64,000 bases of DNA from Rhododendron vialii (GCF_030253575.1 NC_080557.1:38795001-38859000), one strand, 5' to 3'. Positions 45,650-57,556 are shown, numbered from the stretch's first letter. Notes: a model not told the origin generated them from the letters alone. A program made the numbers and translations.

Positions 45650-46753
45650 TTGCGTATCACTTCTTACGTATATAGCCAGAAGCTAGTACTGAAAAAACTT
45701 TCTGCATTCTCTTATGGGTTATATTATATGACGATTAGAACAATTCAATCGTCTGTTGTTATGCACCAGATGTGTACTAACCCAAAACTTTTCATGCTAT
45801 GGCATGATCGCCTTTGGCATCTAGGCTCAATAATGATGTGTCGTATTATTAAAAATTCACATGGGCATCCGTTGAAGAACTATAAGATTCTTTTGCCCAA
45901 GAATTATCCCTGTATGGCTTGTTGTTCACAAGGAAAATTAATAACCAAACCATCCCTCTCGAAAGTCATTGTTGAATCCTCATCCTTTTTACAAAGAATT
46001 CAAGGGGATATTTGTGGCTTGATACACCCACCATCTGGACTATTTCGCTATTTCATAATTCTAGTTGATGCCTCAACCAGATGATCACATACTTATTTAT
46101 TGTCTACACGAAATGTTGTATTTTCTAAATTACTAGCCCAATTAATTAGATTGCGAACACAGTTTTCAGACTACCCATTTAAAATAATTCGTCTTGACAA
46201 TGCTAGAGAATTCACATCTCAAGCATTTAATGATTACTGCATGTCAATTGGTATTGATGTTAAGCATCTTGTTGCACACACTCATATCCAGAATGGTTTA
46301 GCTGAATATTTTATTAAAAGACTTCAGTTGATTGCTCGACCATTGCTTATAAAAACAAAATTACCAATTTCTACTTGGAAACATGCTATTTTACATGATG
46401 TATCTCTAATTCGTGTTAGAACAACTGCATATCACAAATATTCACCTACACAACTTGTACTTGGTCAACAACCGAATATCTCTCACTTAAAGGTTTTTGG
46501 TTGTGCTGTGTATGTGCCCATTACACATCCTCAATGCACTAAAATGGGTTCTCAACGTAGACTTGGTATATATGTTGGTTTTGACTCTCCTTCTATCATT
46601 AGATACCTTGAACCCTTAACATGTGATGTTTTTAAGGCACGATTTGAGTATTGTCATTTTGATGAATCAGTATTCCCACCATTAAGGGGAGATAAGTTGC
46701 AACCAGAAGCTCAACGAGAAATTATCTGGAATGCTTCGATATTATCTCATTGA
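45650..46753 (+). pseudogene. Copia integrase fragments
   Basis: Two successive frames. The first has LWHDRLWHLGSIMMCRII and CMACCSQGK, the pre-integrase HHCC region, then GDICGLIHPPSG and LVDAST before a stop at 46082. The second resumes with IIRLDNAREFTSQAFNDYC, HIQNGLAEYFIKRLQ and KVFGCAVYVPI. Catalytic-core elements are recognisable but interrupted. Confidence 0.8.
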
Positions 46754-47481
46754 TCCTCGTACTAATCAATGTGAACTAGAAGTTTAAAGGATCATTCATT
46801 TGCAAAGTATTGCAAATCAGTTACCAGATGCATTTACTGACATAAAAAGGTAACTAAGTCCCATATACCTGCTGCTAACGTTCATGCATGGATTGAAGTT
46901 CTTGCAAGGCAGACCACTTGTACAATAGTTGATGAATCTAAGACACACCAAAGCGTGGGAGACCAGTCGGTGCAAAAGATAAATTTCCCTGGAAGAAGAA
47001 AATCCAAGGCAAAGAGACTGACTCCCCAGAAGTAACTGACACTCTCGAAGAGACCAAGCTAACAAATGCAAGTGCTCCCGAAGAAGCTAAACCTATGGGA
47101 CATACAAATGAAAGTATGAATCTACCAATATTTTTTTCGTAAGTTTGAATCTCCTGAAGAGAAGTCTCCTGAAGAGGTGTTTCCTGAAGAGGAACAGGTA
47201 CCTGCAAATAATGAGATCTCAATACACTATATGAATACGAGAAAAATATTGAATATAAACAAAATCGTTATCAACAATGTATTTTTGTTTAAAGTTGCTC
47301 TTGACATTACCAAAAGTAATGAAGAAAGTGAACCACAAGCTGTCAAGGAATGTCGACGTAGGAATGATTGACCAATGTGGAAATGAGCAATTCAAGCAGA
47401 ACTAAATTCTCTTGCAAAAAGAAAGTATTTGGACCTATAGTCTAAACCCCTAAAGGGATACAGCCTGTAGGATGTAAGTGG

Positions 47482-48110
47482 ATGTTCGTACGAAAGCCCA
47501 ATGAGAAAAATGAAGTTGTGCGATACAAACCACGACTTATTGCACAAGGTTTCTCGCAGAGAGCTGTAATTGATTATGAGGAGACATACTCTCCTGTAAT
47601 GGATGGTATCACATTCAAATTGTTTATTAGATTAGTAGTCACAGAATGTATAGATATGCGTCTGATGGACATAGTGAGAGCATATTTATATGGATCACTG
47701 GATGCTGACATATACATGAAGATCCCCGAAGGATATGCTATGCCTGAGGCATGCAATTCAAAATCCCAAAGTGTTTATTCTCTTAAGCTACAAAAATCAT
47801 TGTATGGGTTGAAACAGCCTGATCATATGTGATATAAACGACTTAGTGATTATTTGCTAAAGGAGGGATATGAAAATGATCTAATTTGTCCGTGTATTAA
47901 CTAAGAAATCAAACTCTGAATTTGCGATTATTGCGGTTTATGTCGATGACTTAAATCTCGTAGGAACTCCGAAAGAGATTATAAAAATCGTAGAATATTT
48001 AAAAAGAAAGTTTGAAATGAAAGATATATCTTGGCAAAATGAAATTTTGTCTCGGCTTGCAGATCGAGCATTTGCCAAATAGTATCCTAATACGTTAGTC
48101 GGCATACACG
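47482..48110 (+). pseudogene. Copia reverse transcriptase fragment, 5' of the CACTA insertion
   Basis: MFVRKPNEKNEVVRYKPRLI, AQGFSQRAVIDYEETYSPVM and YLYGSLDADIYMKIPEGY, then LYGLKQP and, in another frame, YVDDLNLVG. The frame shifts after 47832. RT homology stops at the CACTA element beginning at 48113. Confidence 0.8.
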
Positions 48111-48112
48111 GA

Positions 48113-49218
48113 CACTATAAGAAAAATGAAAATTGGTGATGAAAAAGTGGCAACAAAATTTAATTTCGTCACTAAATAAGTATATTTGGCGACGAAAAAA
48201 TAAATTTGTCACTGTTTTGACAACTTCCGTGACGAAATAATTTCGTCACCAATTATACCTGCTTAGCGACGAGAAAAATATTTTCGTTACCAAAAGTACC
48301 CATTTGACGACGAAATACATTTTTCATCACCGAAAGCTTAAAAAATGTGACGAAATTATTTTTCGTCGCCAAAGATAATCATTTGGTGACAAAAAATAAA
48401 TTTCGTTGCCAAATGAGAGCAATTTAGTAACGAAATATTTATTTTGTCACCAAATGCTTAACTTTGGTGACGAAAAATAATTTCGTCACCATTTTAACGC
48501 TTTCAACGAAAAATATATTTCGTCGTCAAATGGGTACCTTTCGTGACGAAATTTATGAATTGCACTTTGTCACTAAATATATTTCGGACATAACTCTTTA
48601 CTAAAGACTCTGATTGAGATAATTCAAATTGGGTTTGAACAATAACTTAATTGCTTGCAAATTTCATGTTTATCAAAATGACTAATTTTAATGCTTAAAG
48701 GTTCAAAATTACATTCAAAATATATTTCATGTTAAATGTATGTGTTATATATTAGATATTTCAAATATTTATTGAAAAATGTTCGTGGTGCAGTTGATTG
48801 GAACTTGCGCAAAAAACTCAAGGGACTCAGGTTTTAATCCCAACATGAGAAAGAAAGAAGGATTTTTTTTCCCATATGAAAATATCTTTTGCAATGAAAA
48901 TTTTTGTCACCGATGTAACCCATCGGTGACGAATTTTTTCGTCGCCAAAAGGAATAATTGATGACAAAAAATTTCGTCATCAAAAAGCACAATAAGCGAG
49001 GAAAAAAATTTCATCACAAATTATTCATTTTTTGGTAACCAAATATTTCGTCATCAAAAGGCACTATAGGTGACGAAAAATAGATTTCGTCACCAGGTAA
49101 GAATTATCGACAATCTTTAGTCGACAAATTTTTTTTCGTCACCTATATTATTTGTGACGAAAAATATATAATTTGTGACGATTTTCATTCGTCATCCAAT
49201 TGAATTTTTCTTGTAGTG
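48113..49218. mobile_element. non-autonomous CACTA element nested in the Copia element
   Basis: Ends CACTATAAGAAAAAT and ATTTTTCTTGTAGTG are inverted repeats with the CACTA signature. The 3-bp target duplication GGA lies at 48110-48112 and 49219-49221. The interior is made of dozens of TGACGAAA/TTTCGTCA phrases in both orientations, the subterminal transposase-binding type of repeat. No transposase is encoded; the 60-codon frame at 48779 is incidental. Confidence 0.93.
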
Positions 49219-49670
49219 GGAAAAAGTCCTAAAGCAATTTTACATGGATAAAGCGCATCCATTGAGTACTCCCATGATAGTTCGATCACTTGATATTAAC
49301 AAAAATCCCTTTCGTCCTCTTGAAGAGGGAAAAGATATTTTTGGTCTCGAAATACCATATATGAGTGTAATTGGTGCACTTATGTATTTGACAAATTGTA
49401 CATGATCAGATATAGCGTTCTTGGTCAATTTGTTGGCTCGATACAGTTCTGTTCCAACTCAGTGGCATTGGAAAGGAATTAAACACTCTTTCCGTTTCCT
49501 CCGAAGAATGGTTGACTTGGGCTTATTTTATTCAAAAGGATCGACCGTCACAATTAATCAAATATGCAGATGCTGGTTATTTATCGGATCCACATAAAGC
49601 TTGATCACAAATAGGATATGTGTTTACTTGCGGCGGTGCTGTCATTTCATGGCATTCTGTGAAGTAAACG

Positions 49671-50144
49671 TTGTCTGCTACTTCTTTTAATCACTCTAAA
49701 ATTATCGCAATTCATGAAACAAGTCGTGAATGTGTTTGGCTGAGATTAATGATTCAACACATTCGGAAGAAATGCGGATTGTCTTCAATCAAGGATTGTC
49801 TAACAATTTTGTGTGAAGATAATGCTGCATGTATCACACAGATCAAATGTGGTTATATGAAAGGAAACAGAACTAAACACATATCGCCAAAATTCTTTTA
49901 CACCCATGACCTTCAGAAAAGCGGTGATATTGATGTTTATCAAATACGCTCTAACTACAATTTGACAGACTTATTCACTAAGGCATTACCAGGTATAACA
50001 TTCAAGAAATTGGTAGCCAATATCAGAATGCGTCGACTCAAAGACTTATCATGCAGTGTTGAGGGGAGTCCACTACTCGAAGATTATATACCGTGTGTAC
50101 TCTTTTTCCTTTGCCAGGGGTTTTTCCCATTGGGTTTTCCTTGA
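49671..50144 (+). pseudogene. Copia RNase H and C-terminal fragment
   Basis: IAIHETSRECVWLRLMIQHI, ILCEDNAACITQIKCGYMKG, RTKHISPKFFYTHDLQKSG and NLTDLFTKALPGITFKKLV are the C-terminal RNase H region of a Copia polyprotein. Upstream RT/RNase H sequence (49222-49670) is present but broken by stops. Confidence 0.8.
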
Positions 50145-50504
50145 CAAGGTTTTAACGAGGCATACGTTTAATATATATTTTGTCATCCAAGGAAGAGTGT
50201 TATGAAACTGATGAATGACAAAAGGTTCACAATGATTGAAGTCATTAATTCTTCAGCGAATTAAGTTTACGAATAAGAAACGCAGTTGTAACAGTAGTGT
50301 ATTAATTATACGTTTGATATTTCATCCCTATAAAGACAGAAGGGAAATGCAATGAAAAGTAAGAATCAGAAGTATCCGATTGATCATGTAGATCAATTGT
50401 GTTTCTGATAGTTTTGGAAAAACTACATTTAACATATATTGTGTTCTTTATTGTCTTTACTTTCTATTATGTTCTTTTGATATTTCCTTAGTTTTATAAC
50501 AATA

Positions 50505-50726
50505 CTCTATCCGTTTCAATTTGTTTGTCTATTTTTTAAAATCCAACTTTTTTAGAGGACATAATGATAACTCTTGAAAAGCTTTAATTTTCAAAAAATA
50601 CCCCTCTTTTTAGCATTAAAAGAGAAGGGGCATTAATGGAATTTACTTGAGTCAAATTCAAATTGGACAAATAATTTGGGACATTACAAAGTCAAAAAGA
50701 TGACAAACAAAGTGAGACGGAGGGAG
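50505..50726. mobile_element. Stowaway-type MITE 4
   Basis: Ends CTCTATCCGTTTCAATTTG and CGGAGGGAG are inverted (inner pairing TTTGTTTGTC with GACAAACAAA), flanked by TA. Its left end abuts the Copia LTR and overlaps the ATACT target duplication. Confidence 0.75.
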
Positions 50727-53700
50727 TACACTATAAGCATAGGGTGAGAGACTCCAAAAGTTACGGGTGAAGAGAATCGAATCTGAGTTCTTTAAAATGA
50801 ATAAATTCTCAAGTCTCAAACCAAGACTTGGCCGACCTCTTGGGTTGCCTCCCTCACCTTTAGCCACCGCCACACCCAATGTCATCTGTGTAGGCGCTCG
50901 TAATCCTTTATTCATTAGCCGAACTAATGATAGGCGCATGTCCCTCCTTTTGATAACTAGATGTTTGAGCTACCTTGAACACACATACGTCGACTAATTT
51001 TTGAAATTTCTAAGTTAATGACCGGATAAACTTTTCAATGGTCTCAAGGTTTAGAATGTTTGCCTCCACATGATATGGACATGCAACCTCATGAAAGACT
51101 AACATTTGTTAATTTTCTAATGTCCATTTAGCCAAATCCCTTGCGGTTGGCACGCGATCCCTCCATTGCTACATTGGTAGTTAGGTGTTAAACAACGGTT
51201 TCGAAACAAAGAACCGTCCTGATCCCAGTATAATAAGCTCAAGAATATTGGACGATAGTTAGCGGGAATTGGTTAGAGCGGTCATAAATTTTTTGAAGTT
51301 ATTTTTAAAAACTAAACTTTAAAAGTGCCTAAATTAACAGTTAAGTATCGTGTTTATCAATCGTGAACCAATTTGTGAATTGAAATGAACCGATATATGA
51401 CGAAGAATCGGCTGACATAAATGTAATTTATTTTATCTCACCAGTACGTAAATATTTTAAACCTTGATTGGCTGCGAAAATTATGCTTTAACAAAAAAAA
51501 AATAGCAATTAAAATTCACGTCTTTTGTTTTTTTTTGATCCGCCATTCACGTCTTTTGTTGATATGCTTTTAATAAAGGGAAATTTAAATCTACACTCCC
51601 TTTTTTCACATTTACACTCCTTTTTTTGTCTTCTAGCAAAAAAATTACATACACTTTCAACACTAAAATCCAAAAAATGGAGTGTAGATGTCAAAAAATG
51701 GAGTGTAGATTTCAATTTCCTAATAAAATTGTCTAAATTAGAAATCGTTCTAAGATGATACCAATCTGGATAACACCATTATTATTTGTTGGCTTTTTGA
51801 CACCGTAAGAAGCCGAGAAAATATACAATCACGCCCGCTTTTATACATATAAGTGTACACACACTTGCAAAAGTGTGGGATCTCACGCACACTATACCAC
51901 TAGTATTTGTGTGGGGGCCTTGTACTTGTGTGTAAGTGTGAGTGTTTGTATAATTGCGTGTAAATTTCGTGTAGTTGTAAAATGATTGAACTTATAAATT
52001 TGATTCAATTGGATGCAATTTGATGATACACTTCTTTTTTTCAATTTTATCGCTTATCAATTTTTACATAATACATTTTACATTTTTGGTTTAGAATTTT
52101 CATTCAAGTTTAGAATCCTGTTAATTTGCAACCAAAGAAGCGAAAATACGTAGCTATCTAAAATTCACGTATAAAAACGCACTCTACATATAAAAAAATG
52201 CTAACCAAAACTCATTTATAATGTACGCATTAGTAAGTCAGTATGCATTACTCCATTCGTCTCTAGTTAAGTGTCCGGTCCCCAAACCTAAACCATTTTT
52301 TATTAAAAAATTGAATGCAAAAGTTTTTATTCTTATACTCGAAACAGTCATATATTATGATCACAATTTAAAATCTATAATTTGCTATTCAGAATCCAAA
52401 GATAATTGGTTTCTAAACATCCATGTATTTTTCTCAAAATATTGTATGATTTTTTTGATAACACGTGTTCGGACTAGTTTACCCGCAACTCAACTAATTT
52501 TTAGAGACCAATCACATTGTTCACTTGCAGGTCCCAATTTGAACTAGAGCTTTACTCTACATGGACTAGCCCCAAATAATTTGGTGGCATATGTGAGGTT
52601 TTGAATTTTAAATCTTAGGAGGAAACAAACCTTCTAAGCTCAGGCGTTCAAAATATTGTTATGATAGTGTATTTAATTTTTTTGAGAAACCTAAAGAAAC
52701 CAACCGGGCACGACCAGCATACCAACGGCCATACGGGGCCCGGATTGGACCATGCACGGATGATTCGAGCCGTTTAATAATTTTCTTAAAAAAACACCGA
52801 GTGGATCCCGTGAAAAATGAGCTCAATCTAATAGCCCAGAATAAGCCCCGCATGACTGTCAGTACGCCTGATCGGTGTGTTTAGCAGAGTTCATTTTATT
52901 TTTCATTGCCCTTTTCTTTTCTTTTTTGGGTCCATAAGAGGGCATAGGCCCTAAGAAATAAAAATATTTGACGCAGTAGTTCTATAAACTCCAAAACCAT
53001 CACAGTCATTGCGTAAAGCCTCTGTCATTAATGTTGATGGGACTTAATCAAACACTTAAGCTCTCTTCAATCTAACTGAATTTCGTTATTGTATTTCCGT
53101 TATCCTATGGTGCATTGTCGTTTGCAACGTTAAGTTGTAGGATAGCGTCATGATCAGATGATGGGAACGTCAATTAAGAACCGTACGATGAAAAAGTCCT
53201 CATAACTCCCAGTTCCCGTTATGCCTTAGCGTACTTGGATTCCAATTTTGGTACTGTACTATGCGAATCTGCTGATCATACTGCTCTGCTTTGTTGTCGA
53301 TCACCTTTTCTACTCGGATCTTGCTTGCCTCTTTGGTCTATTGAAATGACTGCAGTGGCCTTCCATGAAAAGATTCGTTTTACATCAAAAACCACCCTCC
53401 AAAATCTCAAGAAACAAAGCTGCTGATAACGTAAGCTTGGAGGTGTGCTTTGGAAAAAATTAGGAGCCGTTCCACTTTCTGAAAAAAAATACGAAGTAAC
53501 TTTTAAAAAAAGAAGGTAATTTTAAACACAAATAAAATGAAAATGAAAACCTTTCTTATTTGGTGAAGTAGTCGTAATTGGTAGTGTCAGGGCACCGCTA
53601 GCTACGTCAGTGCCCAACACCTTTTGCCACTATACATTAATAGGAGGTTCAATACTAACTACTAAGTGCATGAATTCTATACAAATATGTGATAAAGAAT

Positions 53701-53920
53701 GGTATTTGGATATCACGCGATTACTCATATAATTAGAACCTACTTAGTTCTAAGGTCCAATAGGCGGCCGCCTTAAAATCCTAAAACAATGCTTGAACCT
53801 TAGTCCCCATGTACGTTATTTGTTGTGCCCAACATATATAAGCATAAAAAAAAATTTAGTATCCAATATACTAGTCTAAAGAAAAAATTAGGGTTCCGTT
53901 TGGGGAGGCGGCGCCCGCCA
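50727..53920. other. AT-rich spacer without a recognised gene
   Basis: Contains a small inverted repeat at about 51575-51725 (ATCTACACTCCCTTTTTT against AAAAATGGAGTGTAGAT, the latter twice). A block at 52675-52860 has the CGGGCACGACC and GAGCCGTTTAATAA phrases found in other foldback MITEs of the window. No coding sequence is convincing. Confidence 0.45.
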
Positions 53921-53929
53921 CCAGCCGGC

Positions 53930-53956
53930 CGACCCCCCCCCCCCCCCCCCCCCCGC
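53930..53956. repeat. poly(C) tract
   Basis: A run of about 22 C at the start of a CT-rich stretch, preceded by GGCGGCGCCCGCC. Such a run is prone to assembly error. Confidence 0.9.
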
Positions 53957-53959
53957 TTC

Positions 53960-55475
53960 TTCCCTCCTTCTCTGTCTCTCTCCTCTGTCTGTTCCCTCAC
54001 CCTCCTCTCCTCCTCTGCATTTCTTTTTCCTCTCCTTTTTTTTTCATGAAAAAACGATCGGCATCAGCATTGAGTAGGGTGGCGGCGATGGTGGATGGTT
54101 CAGGCGTTTTCTGGGATCTCATCGGTTGAATACCCTTGGTCGTTTTTGGGGGCGAAAATAGCGTGCTTCACGGCGACTGGTTCTGGGGTTTTCGGATGCC
54201 CGAGATCGGCTTTCTGGTTTGTTTTCCTTTTCCTTTGTCTTCTCCCTCTCCCATCCATTACTTTCGACCCCATGCCTGGTGATGTTTGGTCTATTTCTAT
54301 CACGATCTTTATCGCCAGTTGTTCCCATTCACGGTCGTGCTACCCATGTAACGACCACTCCATCTTTGTACAATATTGTCCGCTTTGGACGCCCAAAGCC
54401 CATAGATTTCCCAGTGGGGTCACTCATCCTTGGATTACTTCAAGATGAGCACGCTTAACTAGGAAGTTTTTATGCGCTTTGGCCCGCCCTCACGGCTTTA
54501 AAAGGCCTTGGACAAGTAGAAAGGATCTTTTCTTATAAACCATGACTTACCCCTTTCCGTCCGGACGCTTCCTGCAGTACCACCGGCCACTGGAAAGCAG
54601 GATGCACAACCCATTTGTCACGATCTTTATCGTCGGTTGTTCCCATTCACGGTCGTGCTACCCATGTAACGACCGCTCCATCTTTGTACAATATTGTCCG
54701 CTTTGGACGCCCAAAGCCTATAGATTTCCCAGTGGGGTCACTCATCCTTGGATTGCTCCAAGATGAGCACGCTTAACTAGGAAGTTTTTATGCGCTTTGG
54801 CCCGCCCTCACGGCTTTAAAAGGCCTTGGACAAGTAGAAGGGATCTTTTCTTATAAACCATGACTTACCCCCTTCCGTCCGGACGCTTCCTGCAGTACCA
54901 CCGGCCACCGGAAAGCGGGATGCACAACCCATTTGTCACGATCTTTATCGCCGGTTGTTCCCATTCACGGTCGTGCTACCCATTTGTTATGGTTGGTGCG
55001 GCCGTCGTGGCTCCCGCCAGGGTCCACTAATGGGTGGCTCGATTCTCACCTAACGACTATGTTGAGCCCGCGGCAGGTAGTTTTGATGGGGTTCCGTGCA
55101 GCTAGATCGATGGGTTGGCCGATGTGGTGGCATGGTGATGGTTGGTGTTGGTTGTACGGTGGTGGTGGCAATAATCTGTTTGTATGGTGGATGAAAGCAA
55201 TCTACGGCTATGATTGAAGCTTCTCAAATGTCTAGGGTTAGATTTTGGATTTTCTTTTGGGCTGGGTTTCATTGTTGTATTTGGGTACTTTAGGCCCTTG
55301 TTTTATGCGCTTATTTTGTTTTATCTGGTCGTTTAGACCCTCAGGTGTATTGGGCTTTGTCCCTTTAGGGTGTTTGGGCTTTGTCCCATCAGGCTGTATC
55401 TTTTAACTTTTGGTTGGAACCCCTCTTCCCTTTCCCCCATTAATAAAATGGTTTTGCCGATAAAAAAAATAAATT
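53960..55475 (+). mobile_element. probable LINE remnant hosting the Cassandra-like array
   Basis: The right part (about 55215-55475) ends ATTAATAAAATGGTTTTGCC then GAT plus an A run, the usual 3' end of plant L1 elements, with TTTGTCCC-type pyrimidine-rich sequence before it. GC-rich sequence at 54055-54300 and 54990-55200 flanks the array and may be LINE leader or host sequence. No RT domain is seen, so this is weak. Confidence 0.45.
54301..54982 (-). mobile_element. tandem Cassandra-like TRIM LTRs carrying 5S-rRNA-like sequence
   Basis: A direct repeat with period 318. A 46-base spacer (CACGATCTTTATCG...) occurs at 54301, 54619 and 54937, and a 272-base LTR-like unit at 54347-54618 and 54665-54936. 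On the minus strand each unit begins TGACAAATGGG, ends GTCGTTACA, and contains AAGCGTGCTCATC, AATCCAAGGATGAGTGACC and CACTGGGAAA in the order of plant 5S rRNA (AAGCGTGCTTGGG, GGATGGGTGACC, CTGGGAAGT). It also has GCCGTGAGGGCG and CCAAAGCGGACAATATTG, phrases remembered from Cassandra LTRs. The TGGGTAGCACGACC that follows each LTR on the minus strand could be a primer site. No coding capacity, as expected for a TRIM. Confidence 0.72.
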
Positions 55476-55867
55476 TAGGGCTACGTCTAAAATATCCGTC
55501 TTTAACCCAGAAAGATAAGGACCCGCCTTGCACGCATTGATATGGAATCCACATCAACTTAGGGAGTAGAGAGGTTTCTAAAACAATGCTTGACCTGTGA
55601 ATTTGCAAATTATTCCAAAATCTCAAGTTTGAAAATTTCATGCTATGTGCTATGAGTGGAAAGGTTTTGCTCCAATTTGAGTGAGTTCCCACCAATGAAC
55701 ACTGAAATTCATCTCCAAAAAATTAATCGAGGTGTGTATAAGAGAATCCGCAATGGTAATAATCAAAATGTGTCACGTCAGCATTTGATTATTCATTTAG
55801 TCCATAATCAAACTTAACAATCTTTACCTCCATATTGGTTATTTTTACATCCCTAACAAAAAAATAA
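55476..55867. other. spacer before the foldback element
   Basis: No gene seen. GAGAATCCGCAATGG at 55743 resembles the GAGCATCC ends of the MITE at 18905, and a possible partner (CACAATGTGGATGCTC) ends near 57750. The flanking triplets do not match, so an outer element is only possible. Confidence 0.35.
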
Positions 55868-55997
55868 AAGAAATTTATAGAAATAGTCCTCCTAGTTTTA
55901 CCCAAGTCTTATTTTCATCCTCCAAGCATCAATTGCAACTTTTTTGACCTTCAAATTTGGTTTTCGTTCCAAGTTGGATTAATTGATAACGTTTGTC

Positions 55998-57019
55998 TAG
56001 GGGTGGCAAATTGAACCCAGACCCATTAACAAACCCAGATCCATCAACTAGAAAATAGACCCAACCCATTTATTAGTTGGGTAAGAATTGGCTCAAACCC
56101 AACTAACCCATTATTAGTTGGGTCATAATTGGGCATTAATTGGGTCAACTTAAATGACCCAATGGGCAATGAAAGTAACCCATCAAATTCCATCTCTTAA
56201 TTGGTCTCTTTTGCAATTGAGAAGTGAAGGAGTACCCCCTCGCTCTCCCCCCCCCCCCCCCCCCCCCCTCTCGCTCTCTCTCTTTCCCCCCCGCCCCTCT
56301 CTCTCTCCCCCCCCCCCCCCCCCCCCCCTCTCTTTCCCCCCGCCCCCTCTCTCTCTCTCTCCCTCTAGAAACATGGCCTTCTCCCTCTTTTATTCAATTG
56401 TTTTGTGCTAAATCACACGCGTCCAAAAATATTTTGAATGGTCCGAATTAAAAATCAATTGTGACCGGTAATAATTATTTTGACCAATCAAAATTGAAAA
56501 CACATCTCATCTATTAATTGCGCGAATGGACCCGTGAAATTGTGCTCCGCCGTGAATAAATTTCTTTCATGGTAGTCCCGCAAAGGGTTTGGATTAAAAA
56601 ATTGACTTATTTTTTTGTCCTTATTCAAATTTTTTTTGCATTTTTTTGTATTGTGTCATATTAATTTGTTTTGATGAGAGAAATCAGAAAAGTAAAAAAA
56701 TTTGATCGAAACTTATAATTTTTTGAATAAAGACAAAAAAAATCAATAAGACAAAAAAAATTACTTATTCTCGTCTTTTTAAAAAAATTTATGAGTTTCG
56801 ATCATAATTTTTTTTTACTTTTCTAATTTTTCGATCATAATTTTTAGTTTATATGTAATTGGGTTAATGGGCGGGTCGGATTTGCTTTAAAATAAATGGG
56901 TCGGGTATGGGTAATTAGACTCATAGTTAATTGGTCTAAATGGGTCAATGACCCATTAAAGACCCAACCCACTAACAATTTACCCAATTTGACCCAAACC
57001 CGCCCGTTTGCCACCCCTA
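55998..57019. mobile_element. non-autonomous hAT element with 8-bp target duplication
   Basis: Ends TAGGGGTGGCAAA and TTTGCCACCCCTA are inverted. The direct repeat CGTTTGTC flanks the element (55990-55997 and 57020-57027). The interior has CCCA(A/T)CCCATT and GGGTTGGGT phrases, C/T-rich low-complexity tracts (56240-56370) and copy 3 of the dispersed AT-rich repeat (56625-56840). No transposase. Confidence 0.9.
56240..56370. repeat. poly(C)/(CT)n low-complexity block
   Basis: Alternating long C runs and CTCTCT stretches, almost a two-copy tandem (about 56247-56303 and 56306-56360). Open frames here are proline/serine artefacts. Confidence 0.9.
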
Positions 57020-57320
57020 CGTTTGTCTGCCAAACTGGACGGAAAAAATCATATTGAGGGCAGATGTTATCAATTGGACCAATTTGGTATGAACTGCAAC
57101 GTCTAAACTGCCAGCAATCTGATTTTTTTCATCCAGTTTGATTGACAGAAGTTATCAATTGGACCAATTTGTTACGAAAACCAAACTTGAAGGTCAAAAG
57201 AGTTGTAATTGATACTTGAAGGACGAAAATGAGACTCGGATGAAACTAGGAGGGCCATTTATATAAATTTCCCAAAAAAAAACCCTCACAATACACAATG
57301 CACATCTGTCCAATCGCAAA

Positions 57321-57556
57321 TGAGTTTCAATCACCCACCTGACCACACCAAATTATTCGTTCCAAAACTGAAAAACCAGTCGTCAGAAACATCCTCACAC
57401 GCCGCCCAAAGAGATTGTGCATGATGCGAGTGGATCTCACGCGCAGCGCGTGAGGGTGTTTGAAGAGGTTTCCAGCGACCAGCTTTTCAGTTTTGAAATC
57501 GTTTCATTAAGACGAATAATTTGGTGTGATCGGGTGCGTGATTGAAACTCATTTAC
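57321..57556. mobile_element. small foldback MITE
   Basis: GAGTTTCAATCACCCACC and CACACCAAATTATTCGT on the left pair with ACGAATAATTTGGTGTG and GGTGCGTGATTGAAACTC on the right. The centre carries a palindromic CTCACGCGCAGCGCGTGAG (57436-57454). Target duplication not resolved. Confidence 0.65.

Larger units (their letters stand above)
43880..50501 (+). mobile_element. degenerate Ty1/Copia retrotransposon, interrupted by CACTA
   Basis: LTRs at 43880-44184 and 50198-50501 begin TGTT(G/A)TGAAACTGATGAATG and end TTTTATAACA. They differ at a dozen or so positions, so this is clearly older than the element in HDA8. The target duplication ATACT lies at 43875-43879 and 50502-50506. A putative primer site (CGTTATCAGCACGA) follows the left LTR. 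Coding remnants in Copia order: Gag 44836-45531, pre-integrase and integrase 45650-46753 (LDNAREFTSQAF, HIQNGLAEYFIKRLQ), RT from about 47482 (RYKPRLIAQGFSQRA, LYGLKQP, YVDDLNLVG), RNase H and tail 49671-50144. Several stops and frameshifts break it. Confidence 0.92.
55868..57273. mobile_element. foldback element split by a hAT insertion
   Basis: The left arm (about 55868-55997) reads CCTCCTAGTTTTACCCAAGT, TTTTCATCCTCCAAGCATCA and TTGACCTTCAAATTTGG. The right arm (about 57130-57273) is its reverse complement at roughly 85 percent by eye. Ends near GAAATTTATA(G/T)AAAT(A/G)G(T/C)CCTCC resemble Mutator-like foldback elements. A hAT element sits within. Confidence 0.7.

Noticed and set aside
48113..49218. 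CRISPR-like array of regularly repeated octamers
   Set aside because: The repeats occur in both orientations with irregular spacing and lie between CACTA ends with a GGA duplication in a plant genome.
54404..54789. A genuine 5S rRNA gene or array
   Set aside because: Only a central part of 5S is collinear, it is diverged, and the 318-base units have LTR-like TG...CA ends and other Cassandra-like sequence, so an LTR-borne 5S relic fits better.
56154..56451. Proline/serine-rich open frames on both strands
   Set aside because: They are translations of poly(C) and CT low-complexity DNA inside a hAT element.
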